Shown piece after piece: positions 52,179-59,803 of a stretch of 64,000 nucleotides of DNA. The DNA comes from Variovorax gossypii. Its GTDB lineage: Bacteria; Pseudomonadota; Gammaproteobacteria; Burkholderiales; Burkholderiaceae_C. Location: the NCBI RefSeq assembly GCF_003965815.1, contig NZ_RXOE01000010.1, positions 1 to 64,000 on the forward strand. The letters are read 5' to 3'. Both the position numbers and the translations under genes were made by a program. How positions within the stretch are numbered: position 1 is the stretch's first letter; each line of letters starts with the position of its first letter. The notes beneath the pieces are model-generated. The model was not told the origin of the DNA. It did no database searches and saw only the letters and a list, made by a program, of their open reading frames with translations.

Positions 52179-52934
52179 ATGACAAGCACTACAAGTTCAT
52201 CCGCATCGCTTCCCGCCCGCCCGCCGCGCGACAGCTTCTGGACCCGCATCGCAGCCGACATCGCCGACGCCATCGCGCGCGGCGTCTATCCGCCGGGGCA
52301 ACGGCTTCCTCCCGAACACGCACTGGCCGAGCAATACGGCGTCAACCGCCACACCATCCGCCGCTCGCTGGCCGACCTCACGAGCCAGGGCCTGCTGCGC
52401 GTGACGCAGGGCAGCGGCACCTACGTCGAGGAATTCGCGATGGACCTCGCGCTGGTCAAGCGGCCCCGGCACCACCAGCGCATGGCACTGGCCGGCCTGC
52501 GTGGCGCGCTGAGCGTGGTGGCCGCCAGCACGGTGCGCGCAACCGCCACGCAGGCCCGGGCGCTGGACGTGGCGGCACGCAGCACGCTGCTGTGCCTCAA
52601 CGTGATCGGCGATGCCGAAGGACAGCCGCTGCACTTCAGCGAGCGCTTCTTCCCGCTGCCGCGCTTCGCGACGCTCGAGGATGTGGTGCGCGAGACCGGC
52701 TCCATCACCGCGGGCTTCGCGGCCCACGGCGTGGACGACTACACGCGGCGCGACAGCCGCATCACCGCGCAGATGCCCGAGCCCACGGTGGCGTCCCACC
52801 TGCGCCAGCCGGTGACCCGGCCGGTGCTCTTCGTCGAGAGCGTCAACATCGACACCGCCGCCGTGCCCATCGAATACGCGCGCACCTGGTTCGCGGGAGA
52901 CCGCATCTCGCTGACGGTGACGCACGATGAGTGA
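52179..52934 (+). CDS. phnF: PhnF, GntR/HutC-family regulator of phosphonate genes
   Basis: A 251-residue repressor-type regulator. The N-terminal winged helix (about 18-88) has the GntR motif YPPGQRLPPEHALAEQYGVN followed by RHTIRRSLADLTSQGLL. The C-terminal UTRA ligand domain (about 105-248) has SERFFPLPRF and IEYARTWFAGDRISL. It diverges from phnG with a candidate operator in between and leads a plus-strand unit with the 2H-phosphoesterase gene (8-base overlap) and phnN. Confidence 0.92.
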   Translation: MTSTTSSSASLPARPPRDSFWTRIAADIADAIARGVYPPGQRLPPEHALAEQYGVNRHTIRRSLADLTSQGLLRVTQGSGTYVEEFAMDLALVKRPRHHQRMALAGLRGALSVVAASTVRATATQARALDVAARSTLLCLNVIGDAEGQPLHFSERFFPLPRFATLEDVVRETGSITAGFAAHGVDDYTRRDSRITAQMPEPTVASHLRQPVTRPVLFVESVNIDTAAVPIEYARTWFAGDRISLTVTHDE

Positions 52935-53637
52935 ACACCGCTACGCCGCCTACTTCGCGCCGCCGGTCGAAAGCGCATGGTGGGAGGCCGGCAGCCGCTG
53001 GCTGGGCCGCTGCGCGGCGAGCGGGCGCACATGGCCGCTGCCCGACATCGCGGGAGTGCCCGCGGAACTGCAGAAAAGGCTCACCGCCGCGCCCCGGCGC
53101 TACGGCTGGCACGCCACGCTCGCGGCGCCCTTCGTGCTGAAGCCCCGGTTCGCCGAGGCGGAGCTTCGCGCCGGCATGCAGGCGCTCTGCCGCACGCTGG
53201 AGCCCTTCGACATGCCCGCGCTCGAAGTCGCGCTGCTCGACGACTTTCTCGCGCTCGTGCCCGCTCGCCCCGACGCATCGCTGCGCGCGGCGGCCGATGC
53301 CTGCGTGATGCAGCTGCACGCCTTCGCCGAGCCGCTGCCGTCTTCGGAGCTCCAGCGGCGCCGCGCGGCCGGCCTCACGCCCGAGGAAGACGCGCTGCTG
53401 CTGCGCTGGGGCTATCCCTTCGTGATGGACCGCTTCCGCTTCCACATGTCGCTGACCGGATCGCTGCGCAACGTCGAGCCGGATGTCGTGGCGGCCTTGC
53501 AGGCGGCGGCACGGCAGCACTTCGCGCCGCTGCTGTCTTCTCAGCCTCCGCTGCGCTTCGAAGCCATCAGCCTCTTCGCCGAGCCCTCGTCCGGGGCCGA
53601 CTTCATGTGCCTCGCGCAGATGGGGCTGGGCCGATGA
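52927..53637 (+). CDS. 2H-phosphoesterase-family phosphonate metabolism protein (DUF1045)
   Basis: A 236-residue protein of the DUF1045 family found in phn operons. It belongs to the two-histidine phosphoesterase (LigT-like) superfamily: the paired motifs are HAT at 62-64 (YGWHATLAAPF) and HMS at 173-175 (FRFHMSLTGS). Such enzymes open cyclic phosphates. The C-P lyase pathway makes ribosyl 1,2-cyclic phosphate, which needs a phosphodiesterase, and no phnP is present here. I infer that this protein may do that job. It overlaps phnF and phnN, so it is co-regulated with both. Confidence 0.88.
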   Translation: MSEHRYAAYFAPPVESAWWEAGSRWLGRCAASGRTWPLPDIAGVPAELQKRLTAAPRRYGWHATLAAPFVLKPRFAEAELRAGMQALCRTLEPFDMPALEVALLDDFLALVPARPDASLRAAADACVMQLHAFAEPLPSSELQRRRAAGLTPEEDALLLRWGYPFVMDRFRFHMSLTGSLRNVEPDVVAALQAAARQHFAPLLSSQPPLRFEAISLFAEPSSGADFMCLAQMGLGR

Positions 53638-54206
53638 CCGGCCGCCTCGTCTACGTGGCCGGCCCTTCCGGCGCCGGCAAGGACAGCCTGCTCGGCTGGC
53701 TGAAGGATCACCTTCCGCACGACGCCCCTGTCGCCTTCGCCCGCCGAACCATCACGCGCGCCGCGGCCGCCGGCGGCGAGCAGCACGACAGCGTCGACCT
53801 GCCCGACTTCCTGCGACTGCGCGAAGCAGGTGCCTTCGGGCTCGACTGGGAAGCCAACGGGCTGTGCTACGGCGTGCGACATACCGAGCTGACGCCGCCG
53901 CGCGACGGCGGCACCGTCATCGTCAACGGATCGCGCGCCTATCTGCCCGAAGCCGCGCGGCGCTTTCCGCGGATGACGGTCGTGCATGTCACGGCCAGCG
54001 TGGAGACGCTACGCCGCCGCCTGACGGCACGGGCACGCGAGTCCGCCGAGATGGTGGAAGCCCGCGTGCAGCGCTCGCTCGATTTCCGCATTCCGCCGGG
54101 GCTGGCCGCCATCGAGATCCACAACGAGGACGTTCTTGCGGACGCCGGCGCCCGGCTGATGCAGGCGCTGAGCCTGCCGCGCAGGGAACTTCATCCGGCG
54201 GCGTAG
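53634..54206 (+). CDS. phnN: PhnN, ribose 1,5-bisphosphate phosphokinase
   Basis: A 190-residue kinase that converts ribose 1,5-bisphosphate, the product of the lyase pathway, into PRPP. The P-loop is GPSGAGKDS near the N-terminus (10-18), as in guanylate-kinase-like enzymes, followed by ARRTITRAA and a C-terminal DFRIPPGLAAIEIHNE segment. ATG at 53634 overlaps the upstream stop (ATGA). Its presence makes the pathway complete except for the cyclic phosphodiesterase discussed at the gene before. Confidence 0.94.
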   Translation: MTGRLVYVAGPSGAGKDSLLGWLKDHLPHDAPVAFARRTITRAAAAGGEQHDSVDLPDFLRLREAGAFGLDWEANGLCYGVRHTELTPPRDGGTVIVNGSRAYLPEAARRFPRMTVVHVTASVETLRRRLTARARESAEMVEARVQRSLDFRIPPGLAAIEIHNEDVLADAGARLMQALSLPRRELHPAA

Positions 54207-54225
54207 CGCTTATGCTCTCACCCCC

Positions 54226-55182
54226 ATGGGTGAATTCGACCTGATCGCACGCTACTTCAAGCGCCCCGCCACGCGCTCCCCGCTCGGCGTGGGCGACGAC
54301 TGCGCACTGCTCGCGCCGGCTCCCGGCATGCAGCTCGCCGTTTCCTCCGACATGCTCGTTGAAGGGCGGCACTTCCTTTCCACCGTCGATCCGGCCCGGC
54401 TGGGCCACAAGGCGCTGGCGGTGAACCTCAGCGACCTGGCCGCCTGCGGCGCGAAGCCGCTGGCCTTCACGCTCGCGCTGGCGTTGCCGGGCGTGGACGA
54501 GCCCTGGCTCGAAGGCTTCTCTCGCGGCCTGCTCGCGCTGGCCGACGCGCACGGCTGCGAGCTGGTGGGCGGCGACACCACGCGCGGCCCGCTCAACATC
54601 TGCATCACGGTGTTCGGCGAGGTGCCGGCCGGCGCGGCACTGCTGCGCTCGGGCGCGCGCGCGGGCGACGACATCTGGGTGAGCGGCACGCCGGGCGAGG
54701 CGCGGCTGGCTCTCGAGGTGTTCCGCGGCACGATCGCGCTGCCGGCGGACGCCTTCGACACGGCGCGCAGGCGCATGGAGCAGCCGACGCCGCGCGTGGC
54801 GCTCGGGGAGGCCCTGCGCGGCATCGCCTCTTCGGCCGTGGACGTGAGCGACGGACTGATCGGCGACCTGGGCCACATCCTCGCATCGAGCGGCGTGGGC
54901 GCCACGCTGGACGCCGACGCGGCCACCGCGCTGATCTCGGTCGACACCGGCAACCTGGGAGAGGAACTGCGCCGCACCTGCGCGCTCTCGGGCGGCGACG
55001 ACTACGAGCTGGTCTTCACCGCGCCCGCCTCGGCGCGCAACGCGGTCGGTCAGGCAGGCATGGACAGTTCCACGCGCGTCACGCGCATCGGCCGCATCGA
55101 GGCCGACGCCGGCCTGCGCATCGTCGACGCGGCCGGCGCGCCGATGTCACAGCGCTTCGGCTCGTTCGACCATTTCGTCTAG
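54226..55182 (+). CDS. thiL: Thiamine-monophosphate kinase
   Basis: A 318-residue cytoplasmic enzyme that makes thiamine diphosphate from the monophosphate. AIR-synthase-fold motifs are GEFDLIARYF, GVGDDCALL, SSDMLVEGRHF, NLSDLAACGAKP, VGGDTTRG, VDVSDGLIGDLGHI and LSGGDDYELVF. It follows phnN by 19 bases but is a housekeeping gene. In related genomes thiL is commonly followed by pgpA; here pgpA is about 6.2 kb further on. Confidence 0.96.
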   Translation: MGEFDLIARYFKRPATRSPLGVGDDCALLAPAPGMQLAVSSDMLVEGRHFLSTVDPARLGHKALAVNLSDLAACGAKPLAFTLALALPGVDEPWLEGFSRGLLALADAHGCELVGGDTTRGPLNICITVFGEVPAGAALLRSGARAGDDIWVSGTPGEARLALEVFRGTIALPADAFDTARRRMEQPTPRVALGEALRGIASSAVDVSDGLIGDLGHILASSGVGATLDADAATALISVDTGNLGEELRRTCALSGGDDYELVFTAPASARNAVGQAGMDSSTRVTRIGRIEADAGLRIVDAAGAPMSQRFGSFDHFV

Positions 55183-55213
55183 TTTTCCTGCAATCCCTCT
55201 CTTTCGGGAAACA

Positions 55214-55298
55214 CCGAGGAACCGGCTTTGCCGGGCCTCAGGTGTTGCCCTCGGAAGGGGGTTGGCGAAGCGACACGAAGTGCGCGCAGCCTGGGGGA
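55214..55298 (-). repeat. Dispersed intergenic repeat, copy 7
   Basis: It fills the gap between the convergent thiL and lipoprotein genes. On the minus strand it starts a few bases after the lipoprotein stop (TAG, GTCCT, CCCCCAGGC), the standard orientation. The first hairpin is intact (GCGCACTTCGTGTCGC). The second has a C-to-G change on one side (CCCTTCCGAGGG), which weakens the stem. Confidence 0.88.
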
Positions 55299-55302
55299 GG
55301 AC

Positions 55303-56013
55303 CTAGCCTCCGCGCACCACCGCCTGCATCTTCTGCTGGGCGGCGTTGATGGCCGCCGACTGGCCATTGAGTTGCTGCAGCATCTTGTTGAGCTCGGCCT
55401 GCACGGCAGGGTCGGTCACGGCGACGCTGCTGCCGCTGATCTGGATCTTCGACTTGTTCTTCTCCAGGAAGTCGCCGATGGCCAGCGCGCTGTCGAACAC
55501 CTTGTCGAGCGCGGGGAACACTTCCTTGAATGTGGCGGAGGGCGTGGTCACGGTCTTCTCGAAGGCCTTGTCGTAGACCTGCTTCAGGTCGTCGGGCTGC
55601 TTGAGCTGCGCGTGCGCGGCATCGGCCTTGGCGGACTGCTGGTCGAGCGCGGTGCGCAGGCCCGTGAGGCCGTCCTTCGCGGCCTTGAGGTCGTCGCGGC
55701 GCGCGGGCAGGTCGGCGATGGAACGCAGCGCGCCCTTGGCCATGATCTGCGTCATGGGCTGGCTCACGGACTTGTTCATGCCTTCGTTGAAGTCGGTGAT
55801 CACGGCGTAGTGCTGCGCGTAGTCGCCGAAGGAGGCTTTTTCTTCCGCGGTGGGCACCGGCACGCGCAGGCCGGGCTTGTCGAGCACGCGGGTCTGCAGG
55901 AAGGAGATGAAGGCCTTGCGCTGCTCGGCCTCCTTGTTGCCGCAAGCCACCAGCGCAAGGCTGAAGGCGACGAGGAGCGTCATGGCCCCGAGACGTTGAA
56001 TGAAAGTTCTCAT
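55303..56013 (-). CDS. DUF3053-family lipoprotein
   Basis: A 236-residue lipoprotein similar to E. coli YiaF (DUF3053). The leader ends with the lipobox LALVAC (Cys24) followed by GNKEAEQRKAFI. The mature part is alpha-helical, rich in Ala, Lys and Asp, with KAFISFLQTRVLDKPGLRVP as a recognisable segment. Function is unknown; it is expected in the inner or outer membrane facing the periplasm. It is separated from the LysR gene by 34 bases on the same strand. Confidence 0.85.
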   Translation of the reverse strand: MRTFIQRLGAMTLLVAFSLALVACGNKEAEQRKAFISFLQTRVLDKPGLRVPVPTAEEKASFGDYAQHYAVITDFNEGMNKSVSQPMTQIMAKGALRSIADLPARRDDLKAAKDGLTGLRTALDQQSAKADAAHAQLKQPDDLKQVYDKAFEKTVTTPSATFKEVFPALDKVFDSALAIGDFLEKNKSKIQISGSSVAVTDPAVQAELNKMLQQLNGQSAAINAAQQKMQAVVRGG

Positions 56014-56047
56014 GGGCCGGGCCCTCCTGTTTGTTGTGCCGGAAAAA

Positions 56048-56944
56048 TTATAGGGAGCGCTTCAGCGCATCGATGAAGGCTCGCGCCGCGGCCGATAGCG
56101 AATGGCCGCGCTTGGTGACGATGGAGATGTCGCGCGCCACGCGCGGCGAGCTCAGCACCTTGATGACCAGCGACGGGTCGGCCTCCGCGCGCGCGAAGGC
56201 CGAGGGCATGATCGACGCGCCCATGCCGGCGGCCGTCATCCAGATGGCGGTGGAGAGGAACGACACCTCGTTCACCACGTCGAGCGCCACGCCGGCCTCG
56301 GCCGCGGTGCCGTCGATGAGCGGCCGCACGCCGTAGCCCGGTCGCACCGTGATGACAGGGTGGCCGCCCAGGTCGCTCCAGCGCACCACGCGGGCCTTGG
56401 CCAGCGGATGGTCGTCGCGGCAGACCACGGCGAGGTGGTCGCGCATGAGGCGCTGCACCTCGACCTCGGGGCCGGGCCGCTCGGGCGTGCCGATGCCGAA
56501 GTCCACGTGCTCGCCGATGATGCGCGAGACGAACTGGTCGGGCGCGCAGTCGTTCACCAGCACGCGCACGCCGGGATGCTGCTCGTTGAATGCGCGCATC
56601 GCGTCGGGCAGCAGGAAGGCCGCGAGCGTGGGCGTGATGGCGAGCGTGACGCGGCCGCGCTCGAGCGTGGCAAGTTCGCGGAAGTCGTTCGACAGCGAAT
56701 CCACGTCGCGCAGGATGCGCTCGACCGTCATCATCATCTGCTCGGCCGCCGCCGTGGCCTTGAGCGAGCGCGTGGTGCGATCGAACAGGCGCGTGTCCAG
56801 CCCTTCCTCGAGTTGGCGGATCAGCATGCTCACCGCCGACTGCGTGACGAACAGCCGCTGCGCCGCCGCGCTGAGCTTTTTCAGCTGGTAGACGGCGAGG
56901 AACGCACGCAGCTGGCGGATCGTAGGACTGAAGTTCGTATTCAT
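56048..56944 (-). CDS. LysR-family transcriptional regulator
   Basis: A 298-residue regulator. The helix-turn-helix is at about 8-65 (RQLRAFLAVYQLKKLSAAAQ, then FVTQSAVSMLIRQLEEGL) and a substrate-binding domain follows at about 90-295. ATG at 56944 gives the conserved short N-terminus; an in-frame codon at 57010 would add 22 residues. It diverges from a Bug-type binding protein and a flavin monooxygenase, which are its likely targets. A perfect ATTTC-ATTA-GAAAT inverted repeat lies in the gap. Confidence 0.92.
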   Translation of the reverse strand: MNTNFSPTIRQLRAFLAVYQLKKLSAAAQRLFVTQSAVSMLIRQLEEGLDTRLFDRTTRSLKATAAAEQMMMTVERILRDVDSLSNDFRELATLERGRVTLAITPTLAAFLLPDAMRAFNEQHPGVRVLVNDCAPDQFVSRIIGEHVDFGIGTPERPGPEVEVQRLMRDHLAVVCRDDHPLAKARVVRWSDLGGHPVITVRPGYGVRPLIDGTAAEAGVALDVVNEVSFLSTAIWMTAAGMGASIMPSAFARAEADPSLVIKVLSSPRVARDISIVTKRGHSLSAAARAFIDALKRSL

Positions 56945-56957
56945 CAGCAAAGATGAT

Positions 56958-56971
56958 ATTTCATTAGAAAT
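56958..56971. promoter_or_regulatory. Inverted repeat, possible LysR operator
   Basis: ATTTC and GAAAT, separated by ATTA, form a perfect inverted repeat that also fits the T-N11-A pattern of LysR binding sites. It lies in the AT-rich 97-base gap between the LysR gene and the divergent Bug-type gene, the normal place for such a site. Confidence 0.5.
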
Positions 56972-57041
56972 TTCTTGATTTACGAATGAATCCGGCCATC
57001 GTTCAATCATCGGAAAAACGCATCACATTCAAGGAGTCTCG

Positions 57042-58061
57042 ATGGCAGCACCCCTTGCCCGCGGGAAGAGCGCGCGTCGCCGGCAGCTGCTGCTGGCCGC
57101 CGCCGGCGCGGCACTGACCGGCGGCACGGCGCTCGCGCAGGCGCCTTCCGCGCCGACCGGCGATTTCCCGAACCGGCCCATCCGCCTGGTCGTGACCTTC
57201 CCGCCCGGGGGCAGCGCCGACGCGGTGATGCGCATGCTGGTGCCCCGGCTCAACGAGAAGCTGGGCCAGCCGGTGGTGATCGACAACAAGCCCGGCGCGG
57301 GCGGCAACGTGGGGCTCTCGCTGGTGGCCAAGACTCCCGCCGACGGCTACACGCTGGGGCTGGGCGCGGCAGGCGCGCTGACCGCCAACGTCAGCCTCTA
57401 TCCGCAGATGCCCTTCGATCCGGTGAAGGACTTCAAGCCGGTAGGCATGGTCGCTGCCACGCCCTTCGTGATCGTGGGACACCCTTCCATCGCCGCGCGC
57501 ACGCAACGCGAGCTGATCGCGCTGGCAAAAGCCAGCCCCGGCACTCTGTCGATCGGCCACGGCGGCAACGGCACGGCCATGCACCTGTCGGCCGCCCTCT
57601 TCGCGCAGATGGCGGACGTCAAGCTGGTGGAGGTTCCTTATCGCGGCTCGGGCCCGGCGGCGCTCGACGCCATCGCGGGGCAGATTCCGCTCGCGCTGGT
57701 CGACCTGCCCGCCTCGCTGCAGCAGATCAGGGCCGGCAAGCTGGTGGCCTTCGCGGTGACGAGCGCGCAGCGCGTGCCGATGCTGCCCGAGGTGCCCTCG
57801 GTGGCCGAGGCCGGGCTCGCCGGCTACGACTCCACCGGCTGGTTCGGCGTGGTGGCGCCTGCCGGCACGCCAGCGCCCGTCGTCGCGCGGCTCAACGCCG
57901 AGATCAATGCCGCGCTCGGCGACGAGCAGATCAGGGCCTCGATGCGCAACCTCGGCGCGGAGCCCGCGCCGACCTCGCCCGAGGCCTTCGAGGCGTACAT
58001 CCAATCCGAAACGAAGAAATGGGCGAAGGTGATCCAGACCGCCCGCATCAGGCTCGACTGA
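57042..58061 (+). CDS. Bug/TctC-type periplasmic solute-binding protein
   Basis: A 339-residue exported binding protein of the tripartite tricarboxylate receptor family, highly expanded in Burkholderiales. The leader contains RRRQLLLAAAGAAL and ends at ALAQ; the twin arginines hint at Tat export. Family motifs are FPNRPIRLVVTFPPGGSADA, VVIDNKPGAGGNVG, LPEVPSVAEAGL and WFGVVAPAGTPAPVV. AAGGAG stands five bases before the ATG. No tctAB membrane genes are nearby, as is usual for orphan Bug proteins. It precedes the flavin monooxygenase by 20 bases. Confidence 0.92.
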   Translation: MAAPLARGKSARRRQLLLAAAGAALTGGTALAQAPSAPTGDFPNRPIRLVVTFPPGGSADAVMRMLVPRLNEKLGQPVVIDNKPGAGGNVGLSLVAKTPADGYTLGLGAAGALTANVSLYPQMPFDPVKDFKPVGMVAATPFVIVGHPSIAARTQRELIALAKASPGTLSIGHGGNGTAMHLSAALFAQMADVKLVEVPYRGSGPAALDAIAGQIPLALVDLPASLQQIRAGKLVAFAVTSAQRVPMLPEVPSVAEAGLAGYDSTGWFGVVAPAGTPAPVVARLNAEINAALGDEQIRASMRNLGAEPAPTSPEAFEAYIQSETKKWAKVIQTARIRLD

Positions 58062-58081
58062 CGACAGGCATCCGCCAGAAC

Positions 58082-59797
58082 ATGACCGACCAGAACCACA
58101 CCTCAGCACTGCAGGCCGACGTGATGATCGTCGGAGCCGGCCCCGTGGGCCTCACGCTGGCCATGGACCTCACCTCGCGCGGCGTCTCGGTCCTCATCTG
58201 CGAGACGCGCCGCTTCGCCGAGCCGCCGAACGTGAAGTGCAACCATGTCGCCTCGCGCACCATGGAACAGTTCCGCCGCCTTGGCGTGGCGCAGAAGCTG
58301 CGCGACGCGGGCCTGCCGGCGGATCATCCGAACGACGTGGTGTTCCGCACCACCGTGACGGGCACCGAGCTCACGCGCATCCCCATCCCCTGCCGGCGCG
58401 ACCGCTACACCGAGACCGAGGGCCCCGACGCATGGTGGCCCACGCCCGAGCCGCCGCACCGCATCAACCAGATCTACCTGGAGCCCATCCTGCTGAAGCA
58501 CACGGCCGCGCTGCCGGGCGTGCAGCTGCTCAACCGCACGCAGTTCGCGGGCTTCACGCAGGACGATACCGGCGTGACCGCGATCGCCACCGACATGGAC
58601 AGCGGCGTGACGCGCAGCATCCGCTGCCGCTACATGGTGGGCTGCGATGGCGGCTCCTCGGCGGTGCGCAAGCAGATCGGCGCGAAGCTCGAGGGCACGG
58701 CAGTCATACAGCGCGTGCAGTCGACCTTCATCCGCGCGCCGGGGCTGCGCGCGCTCATCCCGGGCAAGCCGGCATGGTCGTACTACGCGATGAACCCGCG
58801 CCGCTGCGGCACGATGTTCGCCATCGACGGACGCGAGACCTGGCTGGTGCACAACCACCTGAACGCCGAGGAGCCCGAGTTCGACTCGGTGGACCGCGAC
58901 CGGTCGCTTCGAGAAATCCTCGGCGTGGGCCCCGACTTCGAGTACGAGGTCATCAGCAAGGAAGACTGGATCGGCCGCCGCCTCGTGGCCAACCGCTTCC
59001 GCGAGGGCCGCGTATTCCTCGCGGGCGACGCTGCCCACCTGTGGGTGCCGTACGCCGGCTACGGCATGAACGCGGGCATCGCCGACGCGCTCAACCTCTC
59101 CTGGCTGCTCGGCGCGGTGGTCCAGGGCTGGGGCGACGAGGCCATGCTCGACGCCTACGAGGCCGAGCGGCTGCCGATCACCGAGCAGGTGTCGAACTTC
59201 GCGATGAACCATGCGCAGAAGATGATCCGCGCGCGCCGCGCCGTGCCGCAGAACATCGAGGAGCCGGGCGCCGCCGGCGACGCGCTGCGCGCCGAGATCG
59301 GCCGCGAGGCCTACGAGCTGAACGTGCAGCAGTTCTGCTGCGGCGGCCTGAACTTCGGCTACTTCTACAGCGGCTCGCCGATCATCATCCCGGACGGCGA
59401 GCACATGGCGCCGCCCTACTCGATGGGCGAGTTCACGCCCTCCACCGTGCCCGGCTGCCGCGCGCCGCATTTCTGGCTGGCCGATGGCCGCTCGCTCTAC
59501 GACGCCTTCGGCCCCGGCTACACCATGCTGCGCTTCGACCGCAGCGTGGACGTGCGCCCGCTGGAGCGCGCCACGGCCGCCTACAACATGCCGCTCACGG
59601 TGCTCGACATCGAGACGGAGGAAGTGCCCAAGGCCTACACGCACCGCCTCGTGCTGTGCCGCGCCGACCAGCACGTGGCCTGGCGAGGCGCGCACCTGCC
59701 GGCCGAGGTCTACGACCTGGTGGGCATGCTGCGCGGCGAGGGCCAGCGCATACGCGCTCGCCGCAAGGCGCTGGCCTGGGAAGGCGTGGTGGCCTGA
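58082..59797 (+). CDS. FAD-dependent aromatic monooxygenase
   Basis: A 571-residue flavoprotein hydroxylase of the phenol/3-(3-hydroxyphenyl)propionate hydroxylase group. The Rossmann motif is VGAGPVGLTLAMDL, the DG motif is YMVGCDGGSSAVR, and the FAD ribityl motif is FLAGDAAHLWVPYAGYGMN. The C-terminal thioredoxin-like domain is present. It would hydroxylate a phenolic compound, using NAD(P)H. Start at 58082 is chosen because the upstream extension overlaps the Bug gene. The substrate is not determined by sequence. Confidence 0.9.
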   Translation: MTDQNHTSALQADVMIVGAGPVGLTLAMDLTSRGVSVLICETRRFAEPPNVKCNHVASRTMEQFRRLGVAQKLRDAGLPADHPNDVVFRTTVTGTELTRIPIPCRRDRYTETEGPDAWWPTPEPPHRINQIYLEPILLKHTAALPGVQLLNRTQFAGFTQDDTGVTAIATDMDSGVTRSIRCRYMVGCDGGSSAVRKQIGAKLEGTAVIQRVQSTFIRAPGLRALIPGKPAWSYYAMNPRRCGTMFAIDGRETWLVHNHLNAEEPEFDSVDRDRSLREILGVGPDFEYEVISKEDWIGRRLVANRFREGRVFLAGDAAHLWVPYAGYGMNAGIADALNLSWLLGAVVQGWGDEAMLDAYEAERLPITEQVSNFAMNHAQKMIRARRAVPQNIEEPGAAGDALRAEIGREAYELNVQQFCCGGLNFGYFYSGSPIIIPDGEHMAPPYSMGEFTPSTVPGCRAPHFWLADGRSLYDAFGPGYTMLRFDRSVDVRPLERATAAYNMPLTVLDIETEEVPKAYTHRLVLCRADQHVAWRGAHLPAEVYDLVGMLRGEGQRIRARRKALAWEGVVA

Positions 59798-59803
59798 GCC
59801 GCT

